Of a stretch of 64,000 nt of DNA, positions 22,580-35,044 are shown one piece after another. A program made the position numbers and the translations under genes. The DNA is from Gluconacetobacter diazotrophicus PA1 5 (lineage in GTDB: Bacteria > Pseudomonadota > Alphaproteobacteria > Acetobacterales > Acetobacteraceae): assembly GCF_000021325.1 (NCBI RefSeq), contig NC_011365.1, positions 620,001 through 684,000 on the forward strand. Reading direction: 5' to 3'. Position 1 is the stretch's first letter, and every line of letters begins with the position of its first letter. Under the pieces are notes generated by a model. It saw nothing but the letters and a program-made list of their open reading frames with translations, did no database searches and was not told the origin of the DNA.

Positions 22580-22793
22580 CGTATCCGTCCTGTCTCCGAC
22601 AAGGGTGCCTCGCCAAGATGTGGCCCGCGGACGTCAATTCCGCAAGCCCGCCCCGCGCACCCCCCGCCCCTGCGAACATCGTACCGCCCTGGCGCACCCC
22701 GGCTTTCGATCCGCGCGCCATCCCTGTATGGTGCGCCCCTTCCGCGTGCCGGACGGCATGCCCCTTCCTACCGCCTACCGGAGCATCCTTTCC

Positions 22794-23681
22794 ATGGTCC
22801 CGGCCCCCGCGCCCCGCCCGCCCGCCACGCGTCCCCTGTCGTTTCAGGCGCTGATCCTGAAACTGCACCAGTTCTGGTCGGAACAGGGCTGCGCCATCCT
22901 GCAGCCGTACGATACCGAGGTGGGTGCCGGCACGCTGTCGCCGCACACCACCCTGCGGGCCCTTGGCGCCCGCCCGTGGAAGGCCGCGTACGTCCAGCCC
23001 TGCCGCCGGCCGTCCGACGGGCGTTACGGGGAAAATCCCAACCGGTTGCAGCATTACTACCAGTATCAGGTGCTGCTGAAGCCGACGCCCGAGGACAGCC
23101 AGAAGCTGTTGCTGGACAGCTACCGCGCCATCGGCATCGATCCGATGGAGCACGACATCCGCTTCGTCGAGGACGATTGGGAAAATCCCACCATCGGCGC
23201 CTGGGGCCTGGGGTGGGAGGTCTGGTGCGACGGGATGGAAGTGACGCAGTTCACCTATTTCCAGCAGGTCGGCGGCATTCCGACCGTCATGCCCTCGACC
23301 GAACTGACCTACGGGCTGGAACGGCTGGCGATGTATGTCCAGGGAATCGAAAACGTCTATGACCTGGATTTCAACGGCCAGGGCCTGACCTATGGCGACG
23401 TGTTCCTGCGCGCCGAACGCGACTATTCGCGCCATAATTTCGAACTGGCGGACACCGAAATGCTGCACCGCCATTTCATCGACGCCGAGCGCGAGGCCAT
23501 CGCGCTGGTCGAATACGGCGTGGCCCAGCCCGCCTACGACCAATGCCTGAAGGCCAGCCACCTGTTCAACCTGCTGGACGCGCGCGGCGTCATCAGCGTC
23601 AGCGAACGCGCATCCTATATCGGCCGCGTGCGCACGCTGGCCCGGCGATGCTGCGACGCGTGGCTGGCGGGCGAGGAATAA
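22794..23681 (+). CDS. glyQ: Glycine--tRNA ligase alpha subunit
   Basis: A 295-residue catalytic subunit of the alpha2-beta2 glycyl-tRNA synthetase, which charges tRNA-Gly. It matches the family nearly end to end: [67 protein letters not shown] and a C-terminal [23 protein letters not shown] 22794 (after CGGAG, 10 bases) is preferred over ATG 22758 or upstream starts; the first 20 residues are a Pro/Ala extension. glyS follows after 3 bases. Confidence 0.96.
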   Translation: MVPAPAPRPPATRPLSFQALILKLHQFWSEQGCAILQPYDTEVGAGTLSPHTTLRALGARPWKAAYVQPCRRPSDGRYGENPNRLQHYYQYQVLLKPTPEDSQKLLLDSYRAIGIDPMEHDIRFVEDDWENPTIGAWGLGWEVWCDGMEVTQFTYFQQVGGIPTVMPSTELTYGLERLAMYVQGIENVYDLDFNGQGLTYGDVFLRAERDYSRHNFELADTEMLHRHFIDAEREAIALVEYGVAQPAYDQCLKASHLFNLLDARGVISVSERASYIGRVRTLARRCCDAWLAGEE

Positions 23682-23684
23682 GTC

Positions 23685-25745
23685 ATGCCCGAACTTCTGC
23701 TTGAACTGTTTTCCGAGGAAATTCCCGCGCGCATGCAGGCCCGCGCGGCCGAGGACCTGGTCCGCCTGGTCACCGATGCCCTGGCCCCGCTGAACCCGCG
23801 CGACGCGCGGGGCTTTTCCGGCCCGCGCCGCATCGCGCTGACCCTGACGCTGGACGGCGTCGTCCCCGGCACCACCGTTGCCGAGCGCGGCCCGCGCGAG
23901 GGCGCGCCGGAAAAGGCCCTGGCCGGCTTCACCCGCAAGCATGGCGTGACCCCGGCCGACCTGGTGCTGGAGGACGGATTCTGGGTGCTGAACCGCACCG
24001 TGCCCCCGGTCGAGGCCGCGACGCGAATCGCCGAGGCCCTGCCCCCGCTGCTGCGCCGCTTTCCCTGGCCCAAATCCATGCGCTGGGGTGAAGGCAGCGG
24101 TTTCACCTGGGTGCGGCCGCTGCGCCGTATCCTGTGCCTGCTGGATGGCGAGACCGTCGCGTTTTCGCTGGCGGACGGCGAGGATGACGGCCACGGCCTG
24201 CGCGCCGATCGCCTGACCGAGGGCCACCGTTTCACCGCGCCGGGGGCCTTCGCCGTGACCGACGCCGCCGCGTGGCGCGACGGGCTGCGCGCGCGGCAGG
24301 TGCTGGTCGATGCGGCGGAACGGCGCGCGCTGATCGAAGAGGGCACGACCCGGTTGGCGGCCGAGGAAGGGCTGCGAATCGTCCCCGACCCCGGCCTGGT
24401 GGACGAGGTCGCGGGCCTGACGGAATGGCCGGTTCCCTTCCTGGGGCGCATCGACGAGACCTTCATGGACCTTCCGCGCGAGGTCATGCAGGTATCGATG
24501 CGCGTCAACCAGCGCTATTTCGCGCTGATCAACGATGACGGATCGGCGGCGCCGCGCTTCGCCTTCGTGGCCAACCTGCTGCCGGAGGATGGCGGCGCGC
24601 TGACCATCGCGGGCAACGAGCGCGTGCTGCGCGCCCGCTTCGCCGATGCACGCCATTTCTGGGACCTGGACCGCGCCCGCACCCTGGCCAGCCGGGTGGG
24701 CGCGCTGGACGCCATCACCTTCCACGCCGCCCTGGGCAGCCAGGGCGCGCGCGTGCAGCGCATCGTGCGACTGGCGGGGCTGCTGGCGCCGATGGTGGGG
24801 GCGGACCCGGCCCAGGCCGAACGCGCGGCCCTGCTGGCCAAGGCGGACCTGACCACCGGCATGGTGGGCGAATTCCCCGAACTGCAGGGAGTGATGGGCG
24901 CGTACTACGCCCGGCATGACGGCGAGGCCGATCCGGTCGCCACCGCCATTGCCGAACATTACATGCCGCGCGGCCAGAATGACGGCGTGCCCGCCGCGCC
25001 GGTGTCGATCGCGGTGGCGCTGGCCGACAAGATCGACAGCCTGGCCGCCTTCTTCGCGGCGGGCGAAAAGCCCGGCGGTTCGGGCGACCCCTACGCGCTG
25101 CGCCGCGCCGCCCTGGGCGTGATCCGCATCATCCGCGAGAACGCGCTGCGCCTGGACCTGGTGAAGCTGTTCGTGCTGGCGGCCGAGGCCCTGCCCGAGA
25201 CGCTGCGCGACGCGCCGGACCTGGCCCTGCTGCCGGGATTCGTGGCGGAGCGGCTGCGGGTCCAGTTGCGGGCCGAGGGGGCACGGCACGACATCCTGGC
25301 CGCGATTTCCAGCGGCAACGAGGATAGCGACATCACGCGCCTGCTGGCCCGCACCGACGCGCTGGCGGCGATGCTGGCCACCGATGACGGGCAGAACCTG
25401 CTGGCGGCGACCAGGCGGGCGGCGAACATCCTGCGAATCGAAGACCGCAAGGACGGACCGCATGACGGCGCACCGGACCCGACGCTGTACGAGCAGCCTG
25501 AGGAACGGGAGCTGGCCAACGCCCTGCTGGACGTCATCCCCGCCGTGGAAACTACGATCGCGGCGGAACGGTTCGAGGACGCGATGCGCGACGCGGCCCG
25601 GCTGCGCCCTGTGCTGGACCGATTCTTCGACGCCGTGACGGTCAATGCCGACCGGGCCGATCTGCGGGCCAACCGGCTGCGGCTGCTGGCGGAACTGCGC
25701 CGCATGACGGTGCTGATCGCGGATTTCAGCCAGATCGAGGGGTAA
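23685..25745 (+). CDS. glyS: Glycine--tRNA ligase beta subunit
   Basis: A 686-residue beta subunit, needed for tRNA-Gly recognition together with GlyQ. It begins MPELLLELFSEEIPARMQ as in the family, has GPRRIALTLTL and FPWPKSMRWG, an HD-like region (near 430-450) and an anticodon-binding DALR-type end. The length is usual. Its last 20 bases overlap the end of the convergent DUF3293 gene. Confidence 0.96.
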   Translation: MPELLLELFSEEIPARMQARAAEDLVRLVTDALAPLNPRDARGFSGPRRIALTLTLDGVVPGTTVAERGPREGAPEKALAGFTRKHGVTPADLVLEDGFWVLNRTVPPVEAATRIAEALPPLLRRFPWPKSMRWGEGSGFTWVRPLRRILCLLDGETVAFSLADGEDDGHGLRADRLTEGHRFTAPGAFAVTDAAAWRDGLRARQVLVDAAERRALIEEGTTRLAAEEGLRIVPDPGLVDEVAGLTEWPVPFLGRIDETFMDLPREVMQVSMRVNQRYFALINDDGSAAPRFAFVANLLPEDGGALTIAGNERVLRARFADARHFWDLDRARTLASRVGALDAITFHAALGSQGARVQRIVRLAGLLAPMVGADPAQAERAALLAKADLTTGMVGEFPELQGVMGAYYARHDGEADPVATAIAEHYMPRGQNDGVPAAPVSIAVALADKIDSLAAFFAAGEKPGGSGDPYALRRAALGVIRIIRENALRLDLVKLFVLAAEALPETLRDAPDLALLPGFVAERLRVQLRAEGARHDILAAISSGNEDSDITRLLARTDALAAMLATDDGQNLLAATRRAANILRIEDRKDGPHDGAPDPTLYEQPEERELANALLDVIPAVETTIAAERFEDAMRDAARLRPVLDRFFDAVTVNADRADLRANRLRLLAELRRMTVLIADFSQIEG

Positions 25746-26151
25746 GGACCGGCGCCAGGAACAGTAGGCGCGCGGGGCGGCCGTTCCGCACCAGCAGGAT
25801 GGCGTTCTGGCGGAAGCGCCGGGCGACTACCTGCCCGCGCGCCAGCGGCAGGGCGACGGCGAACAGCGGTTCGGACCAGCGGCCCAGCCGCCCTTCCCCG
25901 GCGTGCAGGGTGACGCCCGGCAGGGACGCGGCCAGATGGCGCATCATCCGGTGGTTCCAGCCGTCCGGCCGGCGGCCGCCGCCGGGATTGCTGGCGCTGA
26001 TGAAGAGGATATCGCCCCGCCGCCACCATGCCCCGGCGTCGTCATCAGGGACCGGCCGCCGGCCGGTGCGGACCGACAGTCCGCCCGCGCGATACAGGCT
26101 GAGCCGATAGGCCCGCGCGGTGGCGGGATCGACCGGTCGCAGGCCGGTCAT
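25726..26151 (-). CDS. DUF3293 family protein
   Basis: A 141-residue protein. The family pattern is visible: an N-terminal YRLSLYRAGGLSVRTG, ILFISASNPGG (the conserved S/T-A-x-NP site), NHRMMRHLAASL, SEPLFAVALP and FRQNAILLV. Function unknown. The ATG overlaps the rodA stop (TCATGA, 26148-26151), so it ends the shape operon. Longer upstream frames read into rodA and are rejected. Confidence 0.75.
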   Translation of the reverse strand: MTGLRPVDPATARAYRLSLYRAGGLSVRTGRRPVPDDDAGAWWRRGDILFISASNPGGGRRPDGWNHRMMRHLAASLPGVTLHAGEGRLGRWSEPLFAVALPLARGQVVARRFRQNAILLVRNGRPARLLFLAPVLTPRSG

Positions 26152-27302
26152 GACGGGTCCGACGCGGCCTCGCCGAACGTGGAATTGCGGTGCACCCAGG
26201 CCGACAGCAGCAGCCCGAACCCGAACATCACCGTCAGCATGGCCGAACCGCCGTACGAAATCAGCGGCAGCGGCACGCCGCCGACCGGAATCGTCCCCAT
26301 CACCATCGACAGGTTGACCGCGCAATAGAGGAAGAAATTGGTCGCGATCCCCAGCCCCAGCAGGCGCCCGAACTGGTTGCGGCTGCGCAGGGCGATCAGC
26401 ATCCCGCCCAGCACCATCAGCATCAGCAGCCCGATGACCACGATCCCGCCGACATAGCCCCATTCCTCGGCGATCATGGTGAAGATGAAGTCGGTCTGCT
26501 TTTCCGGCAGGAAGTTCAGTTGCCCCTGCGTGCCATGCAGGTAGCCCTGCCCCCACATCCCGCCCGACCCCAGCGCGATCTTCGACTGGATGATGTTATA
26601 GCCCGCGCCCAGCGGGTCGCTTTCGGGGTGCAGGAAGGTGGTGATCCGCGCCTTCTGGTAGTCATGCAGGTGGGCGTAGGCGAACTTGCCCAGCAACGGC
26701 AGCGGTGCCAGTAGCAGTACGATCTGCCACAGCCGCATCCCGGCGGCGAAGAAGATCGTGGCCCCCACCACGCCGATGATGACGGCGGTGCCCAGGTTGG
26801 GCTCCTTCAGCACCAGCCCCACCGGCAGCAGCACCATCAGCGCGGGCGGCAGCAGGTAGAGCGGATTGACCATCCTGCGGTAGCTGATGCGGTGGAACCA
26901 CGTCGCCAGCACCAGCACCAGTGCGATCTTGGCCAGTTCCGAGGGCTGGACCTGCATCCCGCCGATGATCAGCCAGCGTTCCGCCCCCTTGCCGACATGG
27001 CCCATCCGCAGCACCGCGACCAGCAGCAGCAGCGATAGCCCGTAGAGCGGCCAGGCCAGGCGGACCAGAACGCGCGGGCTGGTCAGCGCGACGCAGATCA
27101 TCATCACCATGCCGAAGGCGAAGCGGATGGTCTGCGGACCGGCGAACGGACGGGACGACCCGCCCGCCGCGGAATAGAGCGCGCCGTACCCCACCCCCGC
27201 CAGCACGCAGATCAGCAGCACGTACAGCCAGTTGACCTGCCACAGCTTGGCCAGGATGCGGAAATTGGGTTCGGCGCGCAGGAGGCGCTTCTGGAAATTC
27301 AT
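26148..27302 (-). CDS. rodA: Rod shape-determining peptidoglycan glycosyltransferase RodA
   Basis: A 384-residue SEDS protein with about ten membrane segments. It polymerises glycan strands for lateral wall growth together with PBP2. Typical stretches are WLIIGGMQVQPSELAKIAL, LPVGLVLKEPNLGTAV and the C-terminal GGVPLPLISYGGSAML. The start at 27302 follows GGAGAGGG; an earlier in-frame ATG at 27335 has no such site. It is last but one in mreB-mreC-mreD-mrdA-rodA. Confidence 0.94.
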   Translation of the reverse strand: MNFQKRLLRAEPNFRILAKLWQVNWLYVLLICVLAGVGYGALYSAAGGSSRPFAGPQTIRFAFGMVMMICVALTSPRVLVRLAWPLYGLSLLLLVAVLRMGHVGKGAERWLIIGGMQVQPSELAKIALVLVLATWFHRISYRRMVNPLYLLPPALMVLLPVGLVLKEPNLGTAVIIGVVGATIFFAAGMRLWQIVLLLAPLPLLGKFAYAHLHDYQKARITTFLHPESDPLGAGYNIIQSKIALGSGGMWGQGYLHGTQGQLNFLPEKQTDFIFTMIAEEWGYVGGIVVIGLLMLMVLGGMLIALRSRNQFGRLLGLGIATNFFLYCAVNLSMVMGTIPVGGVPLPLISYGGSAMLTVMFGFGLLLSAWVHRNSTFGEAASDPS

Positions 27303-27341
27303 GTGTCCCTCTCCGGCAGGGGTAACGCAGCCCACCGGCGA

Positions 27342-29246
27342 CTATTCGATGTCGGCCACCACCTGGCCCGGCGGTTCCTTGCGGTTCGCCGGGTCGCGGG
27401 TCAGCGCATCGGTCATGATATCGCGGGCCAGCGGCGCCGCAACCGCGGCGCCCGCATTGCCGTGTTCCACCACCACCGAAACCGCATAGCGCGGCGCGTC
27501 ATAGGGCGCATAGCAGATGAACAGCGCATGCGGGCGATATTCCCACGGCAGGGCGGAGGAATCGAAATGCCCGCTTTCGCGCAGGGCGCGCGACACGCGA
27601 CGCACCTGCGCGGACCCGGTCTTGCCGGCCATCTGGACGCCTGGAATATCCAGGCGCGCCTTGGGCGCGGTGCCGTGTTCCTCGTTGATCACGGCGAACA
27701 TGCCGGCGCGCAACTGCCCCAGGAACGGATCGGGCATGCCCAGCGCCGGCCAGTGCGTGGGGTCCGTGCCCTCCGCCAGCTTGCCCGCGACCGCGCGGAC
27801 CAGATGCGGCTGCACCGCCCGCCCGCTGGCGATCCGCGATGCATAGGTGGCGAGTTGGAGCGGCGTGACCTGCACGAATCCCTGCCCGATGCCGCTGACG
27901 ATCGTATCGCCGCCATTCCAGTGCTGGCCGTGCGCCCGCCGCCAGTCCGGGGTCGGGATCAATCCCTGGCGGGTGTGCGGCAGTTCGATATCCAGGTGCG
28001 TGCCCAGGCCGAACGCGTGCGACGCCGCGGCGATGGCGTCCATGCCGGTCCGCCGCGCGGCTTCGTAGAAGAACACGTCGCAGGAGAATTTCAGCCCGTC
28101 CTTCAGCGTCAGCGATCCGTGGCCGTAACGCGACCAGCAATGGAAGCGCGTGCCGCCCACATCCAGGTAGCCGGGACAGAAGATCCGGTCGGTCGGCGAC
28201 AGCGTGCCGGCCTGCAGGGCCGCCATGGCCACGGCGGGCTTGAAGGTCGAGCCGGGGGGATAGACGCCCGCGACCGCCTTGTTGATCAGCGGCGTGCCCT
28301 GGTTGTTGGTCCATTCGACCCATTGCGCCTGGCTGACGCCGCTGTCGAACAGCGAGGGGTCGAAGGACGGGTTGCTGACCATGGCCAGCACCTCGCCATT
28401 GCGGCAATCCATCACCACGGCGCTGGCCGACTGGTCGGCGATGCGCCCCAGCACCGCCTGCTGCAGGCCCGAATCGATGGTCAGGGTGATTTCGTCGCCG
28501 GCCTGCCCATCATCGCGCGACAGTTCGGCCATGACGCGGCCAACGGCGTTGACCTCGATCTCCACCGCGCCCACCTGGCCGCGCAGCAAGGTATCCTGCG
28601 TCTGCTCGATTCCCGACCGGCCGATGCGCATTCCCGGCAGGGCCATCGTCGCGTCGGCCGTCACGTCCTTTTCGCCCGGCGGCGCGACATAGCCCACGAC
28701 ATGGGCCATCAGCGGCCCGAACGGATAGTTGCGGGTGGTCCCGACATCGATCAGCACGCCGGGCAGCGAGGGCGCATTCAGTTCGATCCGCGCCATGTCG
28801 TCCCACGACAGGAAGTCGTGCAGCATGATCGGGATGAAGCGCCGCTTGTGCCGCATCTCGCGCTCGATACGCGCGCGATCGCGGGCCTCGATGGGCACCA
28901 GGGCGGAAAACCGGTCCAGCGTGCCGGAGATGTCGCTGGTGTCCTCGGGCAGCAGCAGCGCGCGCCAGTTGACCTTGTTCGACGCCACGGCAATGCCGAA
29001 CCGGTCGACCACCCGGCCGCGCGGCGGGGCGATCAGGCTGCGATTGACGCGGTTGTTTTCCGCCAGCTTGGCGTAATGGTCGCCGTCGAGCACCTGGAGT
29101 CCGTACAGCCGGTGCCCCAGCGCGCCCAGCGCCGCCATCTGCGCCCCCAGCACCACCAGCGCGCGCCGGGTGAAGACCCCGCGCGACGGATTCCCGGTAT
29201 CGGGCCGCGACATCAGGCGGGTGGCGGTTTTCCTGCGCCGGATCAT
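27342..29246 (-). CDS. mrdA: Penicillin-binding protein 2 (transpeptidase of the elongasome)
   Basis: A 634-residue inner-membrane protein. One membrane anchor lies near 28-45, followed by the pedestal domain and the transpeptidase domain. Active-site motifs are STFK (YPPGSTFKPAVAM, near 330), SCD (KFSCDVFF) and KTG (MAGKTGSAQV). It cross-links peptidoglycan made by RodA, with which it forms a complex. The gene order matches that function, with a 39-base gap to rodA. Confidence 0.95.
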   Translation of the reverse strand: MIRRRKTATRLMSRPDTGNPSRGVFTRRALVVLGAQMAALGALGHRLYGLQVLDGDHYAKLAENNRVNRSLIAPPRGRVVDRFGIAVASNKVNWRALLLPEDTSDISGTLDRFSALVPIEARDRARIEREMRHKRRFIPIMLHDFLSWDDMARIELNAPSLPGVLIDVGTTRNYPFGPLMAHVVGYVAPPGEKDVTADATMALPGMRIGRSGIEQTQDTLLRGQVGAVEIEVNAVGRVMAELSRDDGQAGDEITLTIDSGLQQAVLGRIADQSASAVVMDCRNGEVLAMVSNPSFDPSLFDSGVSQAQWVEWTNNQGTPLINKAVAGVYPPGSTFKPAVAMAALQAGTLSPTDRIFCPGYLDVGGTRFHCWSRYGHGSLTLKDGLKFSCDVFFYEAARRTGMDAIAAASHAFGLGTHLDIELPHTRQGLIPTPDWRRAHGQHWNGGDTIVSGIGQGFVQVTPLQLATYASRIASGRAVQPHLVRAVAGKLAEGTDPTHWPALGMPDPFLGQLRAGMFAVINEEHGTAPKARLDIPGVQMAGKTGSAQVRRVSRALRESGHFDSSALPWEYRPHALFICYAPYDAPRYAVSVVVEHGNAGAAVAAPLARDIMTDALTRDPANRKEPPGQVVADIE

Positions 29247-29301
29247 CCACCCATCCGCGTCAGGACAGAGAATACGTCATGAGTCGCGCGCAAGGGGGAC
29301 G

Positions 29302-29865
29302 TCAGGCGCGGTCGGGATTGGCGATCGTGCGCGCCATGGCGGCGAAGACGGCATACAGCACCGGGAACACCCCCAGGCCCAGCGTCCACTGGAAGACGAA
29401 CGCGCCGACCGGCATCACCCGCAGCGACAGCGCGGACACCAGCGTCCATTGCAGGACCGTCCCCCCCAGCGACACGCCGCCGAACACCAGCCACAGCAGC
29501 AGCCCGTGGATGCGCGCGAATCCGTACCGCGCCGACATCCCCACGCCGTGGACGATCAGCAGCACCAGCAGCATCACGCCCGGCGGCCCGAATCCCAGCA
29601 GATCGACCAGCAGCCCCAGCAGGAACACCAGCGGCGAGGACATCGAGGCCGGGCGGAAGATGGTCCAGAAGAAGACCGAGGACAGCACCACCCCCGGCAG
29701 CAGCTCCGCCTGCCCCGGCAGGTTGAACGGCGCGGACAGCAGCAGGATGGCCAGGCCCGTCAGCGCGCCGGGCAGGCCGCGCCGCGACAGCACGTCCAGC
29801 CGGCGCCACAGGCTGGCACGGGGCTGGATGCCCGGCTGAAGCGCAGGTGACTGGTCGGGCGTCAT
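29302..29865 (-). CDS. mreD: Rod shape-determining protein MreD
   Basis: A 187-residue inner-membrane protein with five to six membrane segments, the usual MreD size. It contains the typical FWTIFRPASMSSPLVFLLGLL...GFGPPGVM region in short form. MreD is the membrane partner of MreC in the elongasome. It follows mreC after 12 bases. Confidence 0.88.
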   Translation of the reverse strand: MTPDQSPALQPGIQPRASLWRRLDVLSRRGLPGALTGLAILLLSAPFNLPGQAELLPGVVLSSVFFWTIFRPASMSSPLVFLLGLLVDLLGFGPPGVMLLVLLIVHGVGMSARYGFARIHGLLLWLVFGGVSLGGTVLQWTLVSALSLRVMPVGAFVFQWTLGLGVFPVLYAVFAAMARTIANPDRA

Positions 29866-29877
29866 CCATGCACACTC

Positions 29878-30783
29878 TCATCCACGACCAAGTGGGGATT
29901 GGAAGGGAACCGAAAGGATACTGCCGGGCCGCAGCAGGGGAACCCGCCCCGGGGCATCCGGCGCGACCACGGCGGACCGCCCGTAATCGAAGACGCGGAC
30001 AATGTCGAGATGCTCCAGCGACGCGGCCGGAACGATGACCGGCTGGCCGGCGCGCGGGTAGTGAACCCGCCCGACGGGCAGCCCCGGGGGCAGTGAATCA
30101 ATCTCGCCATTGGTGACGACGCGTTCTCCCTCGATCGGGGGGGTATCCTGGGGATAGTAGATCAGGCGCGGCGTGCCCGAATTGTCCCCCGCCATTATAG
30201 CGGCCCCATGGCTGACTTCCAGCGTCACCGGAATCCGGCTGGACGCATCCGTTACCAGCAGCACCCGCACCGAGCGCGCGCCGACCTCGGTCACGCGGCC
30301 GACCAGACCCGACGCGTCCAGCACGATTTCGTCCTTGTGAATACCGGCATCGACATTGGCGGCCACCAGTACGCTACGCGCATACAGCCCGCTGGTATCG
30401 CGGACCACGCGCCCGGTGACAAACGAGGGCGCGGGATCGGGCATCCAGTGCAGGTTGGCCTTCAGCGCCGCGTTTTCATCCGCCAGGGCGGCGGCAACGT
30501 CGTACCAATGGCGCAGATTGGCGTTTTCCAGGCGCAGGCGCTGATTTTCGGCCTCCATCCGGCCCATGTCGCGCATGCGGCCGAACAGACCGTGAAACTT
30601 TTCCTGGGGCCAGACGATCAATCCATAAGCCGGAGCCAGAATGTCGGCCACGCTCATGCGCACGCGTTCGGTCAGGCCCCGGTCGGCCTGGCCCAGCAGC
30701 ATGATGCCGACCGCCGCGACGATCAGCAGCGGCAGGACCAGCCGGTCCAGCGCCTGGCGGAGGGGGATGGACAACGGAATCAT
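29878..30783 (-). CDS. mreC: Rod shape-determining protein MreC
   Basis: A 301-residue bitopic protein. A membrane segment near 17-32 is followed by a coiled coil (about 65-105, NQRLRLENANLRHWYDVAAAL) and the two beta-barrel domains with VVRDTSGLYARSVLVAAN, LVGRVTEVGARSVRVLLVTD and the GERVVTNGEIDSLPPGLPVG end. MreC links MreB to the wall enzymes in the periplasm. Confidence 0.93.
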   Translation of the reverse strand: MIPLSIPLRQALDRLVLPLLIVAAVGIMLLGQADRGLTERVRMSVADILAPAYGLIVWPQEKFHGLFGRMRDMGRMEAENQRLRLENANLRHWYDVAAALADENAALKANLHWMPDPAPSFVTGRVVRDTSGLYARSVLVAANVDAGIHKDEIVLDASGLVGRVTEVGARSVRVLLVTDASSRIPVTLEVSHGAAIMAGDNSGTPRLIYYPQDTPPIEGERVVTNGEIDSLPPGLPVGRVHYPRAGQPVIVPAASLEHLDIVRVFDYGRSAVVAPDAPGRVPLLRPGSILSVPFQSPLGRG

Positions 30784-30920
30784 GACGACACCCCCGCGAT
30801 TCGCAGGTGTCCCTGTCCGTTTCTACAGCCGCCCCGCCGGACGTTCATCGCCCCGGCCCCCTTGCCTGTCCCTGCGCGGGCCGGCCACCGCCTGGCCGAA
30901 CCGCCTGTTTTCGCCTGCCG

Positions 30921-32330
<1,410 letters not shown>

Positions 32331-32618
32331 ATGAAGATCCGCATGCATGCCCCCACCTCCACGCAGACCCGCCATCGAACCCTCGTTCGAAGCGCCCTGG
32401 CAGGGGCGGGACTGCTGGCCCTCGCGGGGTGCGGCAATCCCTATGACCCCGGCGCGCGCGCCGGCACCGGCGCCCTGATCGGCGCGGGCGGCGGGGCGGC
32501 CATCGGCGGCCTGGCCGGCGGCGGCGGCGGCGCGGCCATCGGCGCGCTGACCGGCGGTGCCGTGGGCGCCGCGACGGGGGCCGCGACCACGCCGCCCCCG
32601 CCCCGGCGCGGCTACTGA
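32331..32618 (+). CDS. Small glycine-zipper lipoprotein
   Basis: A 95-residue protein. A signal with lipobox LALAGC (Cys near 35) is followed by GNPYDPG and then alternating Gly/Ala zipper sequence (GGGAAIGGLAGG, GAAIGALTGGAVGAATGA). It is like SmpA/Lpp-type osmotic or envelope-stress lipoproteins with glycine zippers. The start is supported by AAGGAAG. It is 34 bases from a second, clearly related gene, suggesting tandem duplication. Confidence 0.7.
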   Translation: MKIRMHAPTSTQTRHRTLVRSALAGAGLLALAGCGNPYDPGARAGTGALIGAGGGAAIGGLAGGGGGAAIGALTGGAVGAATGAATTPPPPRRGY

Positions 32619-32651
32619 CACGCGGCTACCGACAGACAGGATTATCGAGAG

Positions 32652-33092
32652 ATGACCACGTTCCTTCTGCGCAGCCTTTCCCCGCGGGCCGACTCGACGA
32701 TCCATCGCCGGGTCCGTGTGGCAGGGGCGATGGCGGTGCTGGGCGCCGCACTGTCGCTGGCGGCCTGCACCAACCCGTACGATCCCGGACAGCGCGCCCT
32801 GGGCGGCGGACTGCTGGGCGCGGGCGGCGGGGCGGCGATCGGCGGCCTGGCCGGTGGCGGCCGGGGCGCGGCCCTGGGCGCGCTGGCCGGCGGCGCGGTG
32901 GGTGCCGCGACCGGCGCGGCGACCACGCCGGCCCCGCCGCCGCCTCCGCCCGCCTACCCGCCGCCAGGATACCCGCCGCCCGGTTACGGGTACGGCGGAT
33001 ACGCCCAGCCCGCCTATCCGCCCCAGGGCTATCCCCAGGGCTATTATCCCCCGCCGCCGAATGACGGGGGCGGTTACTACAACGGTTATTGA
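32652..33092 (+). CDS. Glycine-zipper lipoprotein with Pro/Tyr-rich tail
   Basis: A 146-residue paralogue of the preceding gene. It has a lipobox LSLAAC (Cys near 40), NPYDPGQRALGGG and a near-identical zipper (GGGAAIGGLAGGGRGAALGAL), then a long Pro/Tyr/Gly tail of PPGYPPPGYGYGGY-type repeats. It is likely outer-membrane anchored and surface or wall contacting (inference). Convergent to leuA. Confidence 0.7.
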   Translation: MTTFLLRSLSPRADSTIHRRVRVAGAMAVLGAALSLAACTNPYDPGQRALGGGLLGAGGGAAIGGLAGGGRGAALGALAGGAVGAATGAATTPAPPPPPPAYPPPGYPPPGYGYGGYAQPAYPPQGYPQGYYPPPPNDGGGYYNGY

Positions 33093-33105
33093 GGACGGAC
33101 CGACG

Positions 33106-33137
33106 AAAAAAAGCGGGGCACCCGAAGGATGCCCCGC
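33106..33137 (-). terminator. leuA terminator
   Basis: On the minus strand GCGGGGCATC-CTTCGG-GTGCCCCGC is followed by seven T. It is placed 30 bases after the leuA stop and may serve the convergent lipoprotein gene as well. Confidence 0.85.
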
Positions 33138-33166
33138 CCGTCATGATACCGGCCGTCCGGTGCCGG

Positions 33167-34741
<1,575 letters not shown>

Positions 34742-35044
34742 GAATTACCTCGGATTGATCCGGATGTTCGCCTTTGAACGCCGTGCGGGCGTTCCTGCCT
34801 TGCATGCGGGATGGCTCCCGCAACTTCCCCTGGGCGTACCGGCGTCCTGCCGGCCCTGAACGCTCAGGGGCAGATAAGTCGAAGGCTGAGGAGAAGGGCG
34901 TCCCGGCCGCAGGCACGCGACAGGGCCGGCGCCACTGCGCCCGACAAGCCTGCCGTCATGATCGTTGCGGAATCCATGGCCGGCACCATACAGGCCGATC
35001 CGCCGATTGCAACAGAAAAGGCCCGTCCATCCGTATCCGGCGGA
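34742..35044 (-). promoter_or_regulatory. leuA leader region (probable leucine attenuator)
   Basis: The 303-base minus-strand leader has a short Leu-rich reading frame at 34959-34864, then stacked inverted repeats: CCCTGA/TCAGGG right at the peptide stop, CCGGC/GCCGG, GCGGGA/TCCCGC and GAACGCC/GGCGTTC close to leuA. Such a series could form competing pause, antiterminator and terminator structures. No clear T-run follows the last hairpin, so the exact mechanism (terminator or start sequestration) is open. Confidence 0.5.
34864..34959 (-). CDS. leu leader peptide (LeuL-like)
   Basis: A 31-residue frame (MTAGLSGAVAPALSRACGRD then ALLLSLRLICP), with a possible in-frame start six codons earlier at 34977. 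Codons 22-28 are CTT CTC CTC AGC CTT CGA CTT, five leucine codons in seven, then ATC. A ribosome stalled there when charged tRNA-Leu is scarce would change folding of the hairpins that follow. This is the classic design of amino-acid attenuators in proteobacteria. Not proven by comparison here. Confidence 0.6.
   Translation of the reverse strand: MTAGLSGAVAPALSRACGRDALLLSLRLICP

Noticed and set aside
22572-25463. 963-residue reading frame antisense to glyQ/glyS
   Set aside because: Codon-position GC bias of the real synthetase genes keeps this frame open; no ribosome site or domain.
27303-29282. 659-residue frame antisense to mrdA
   Set aside because: Shadow of the PBP2 gene, whose active-site motifs are intact on the minus strand.
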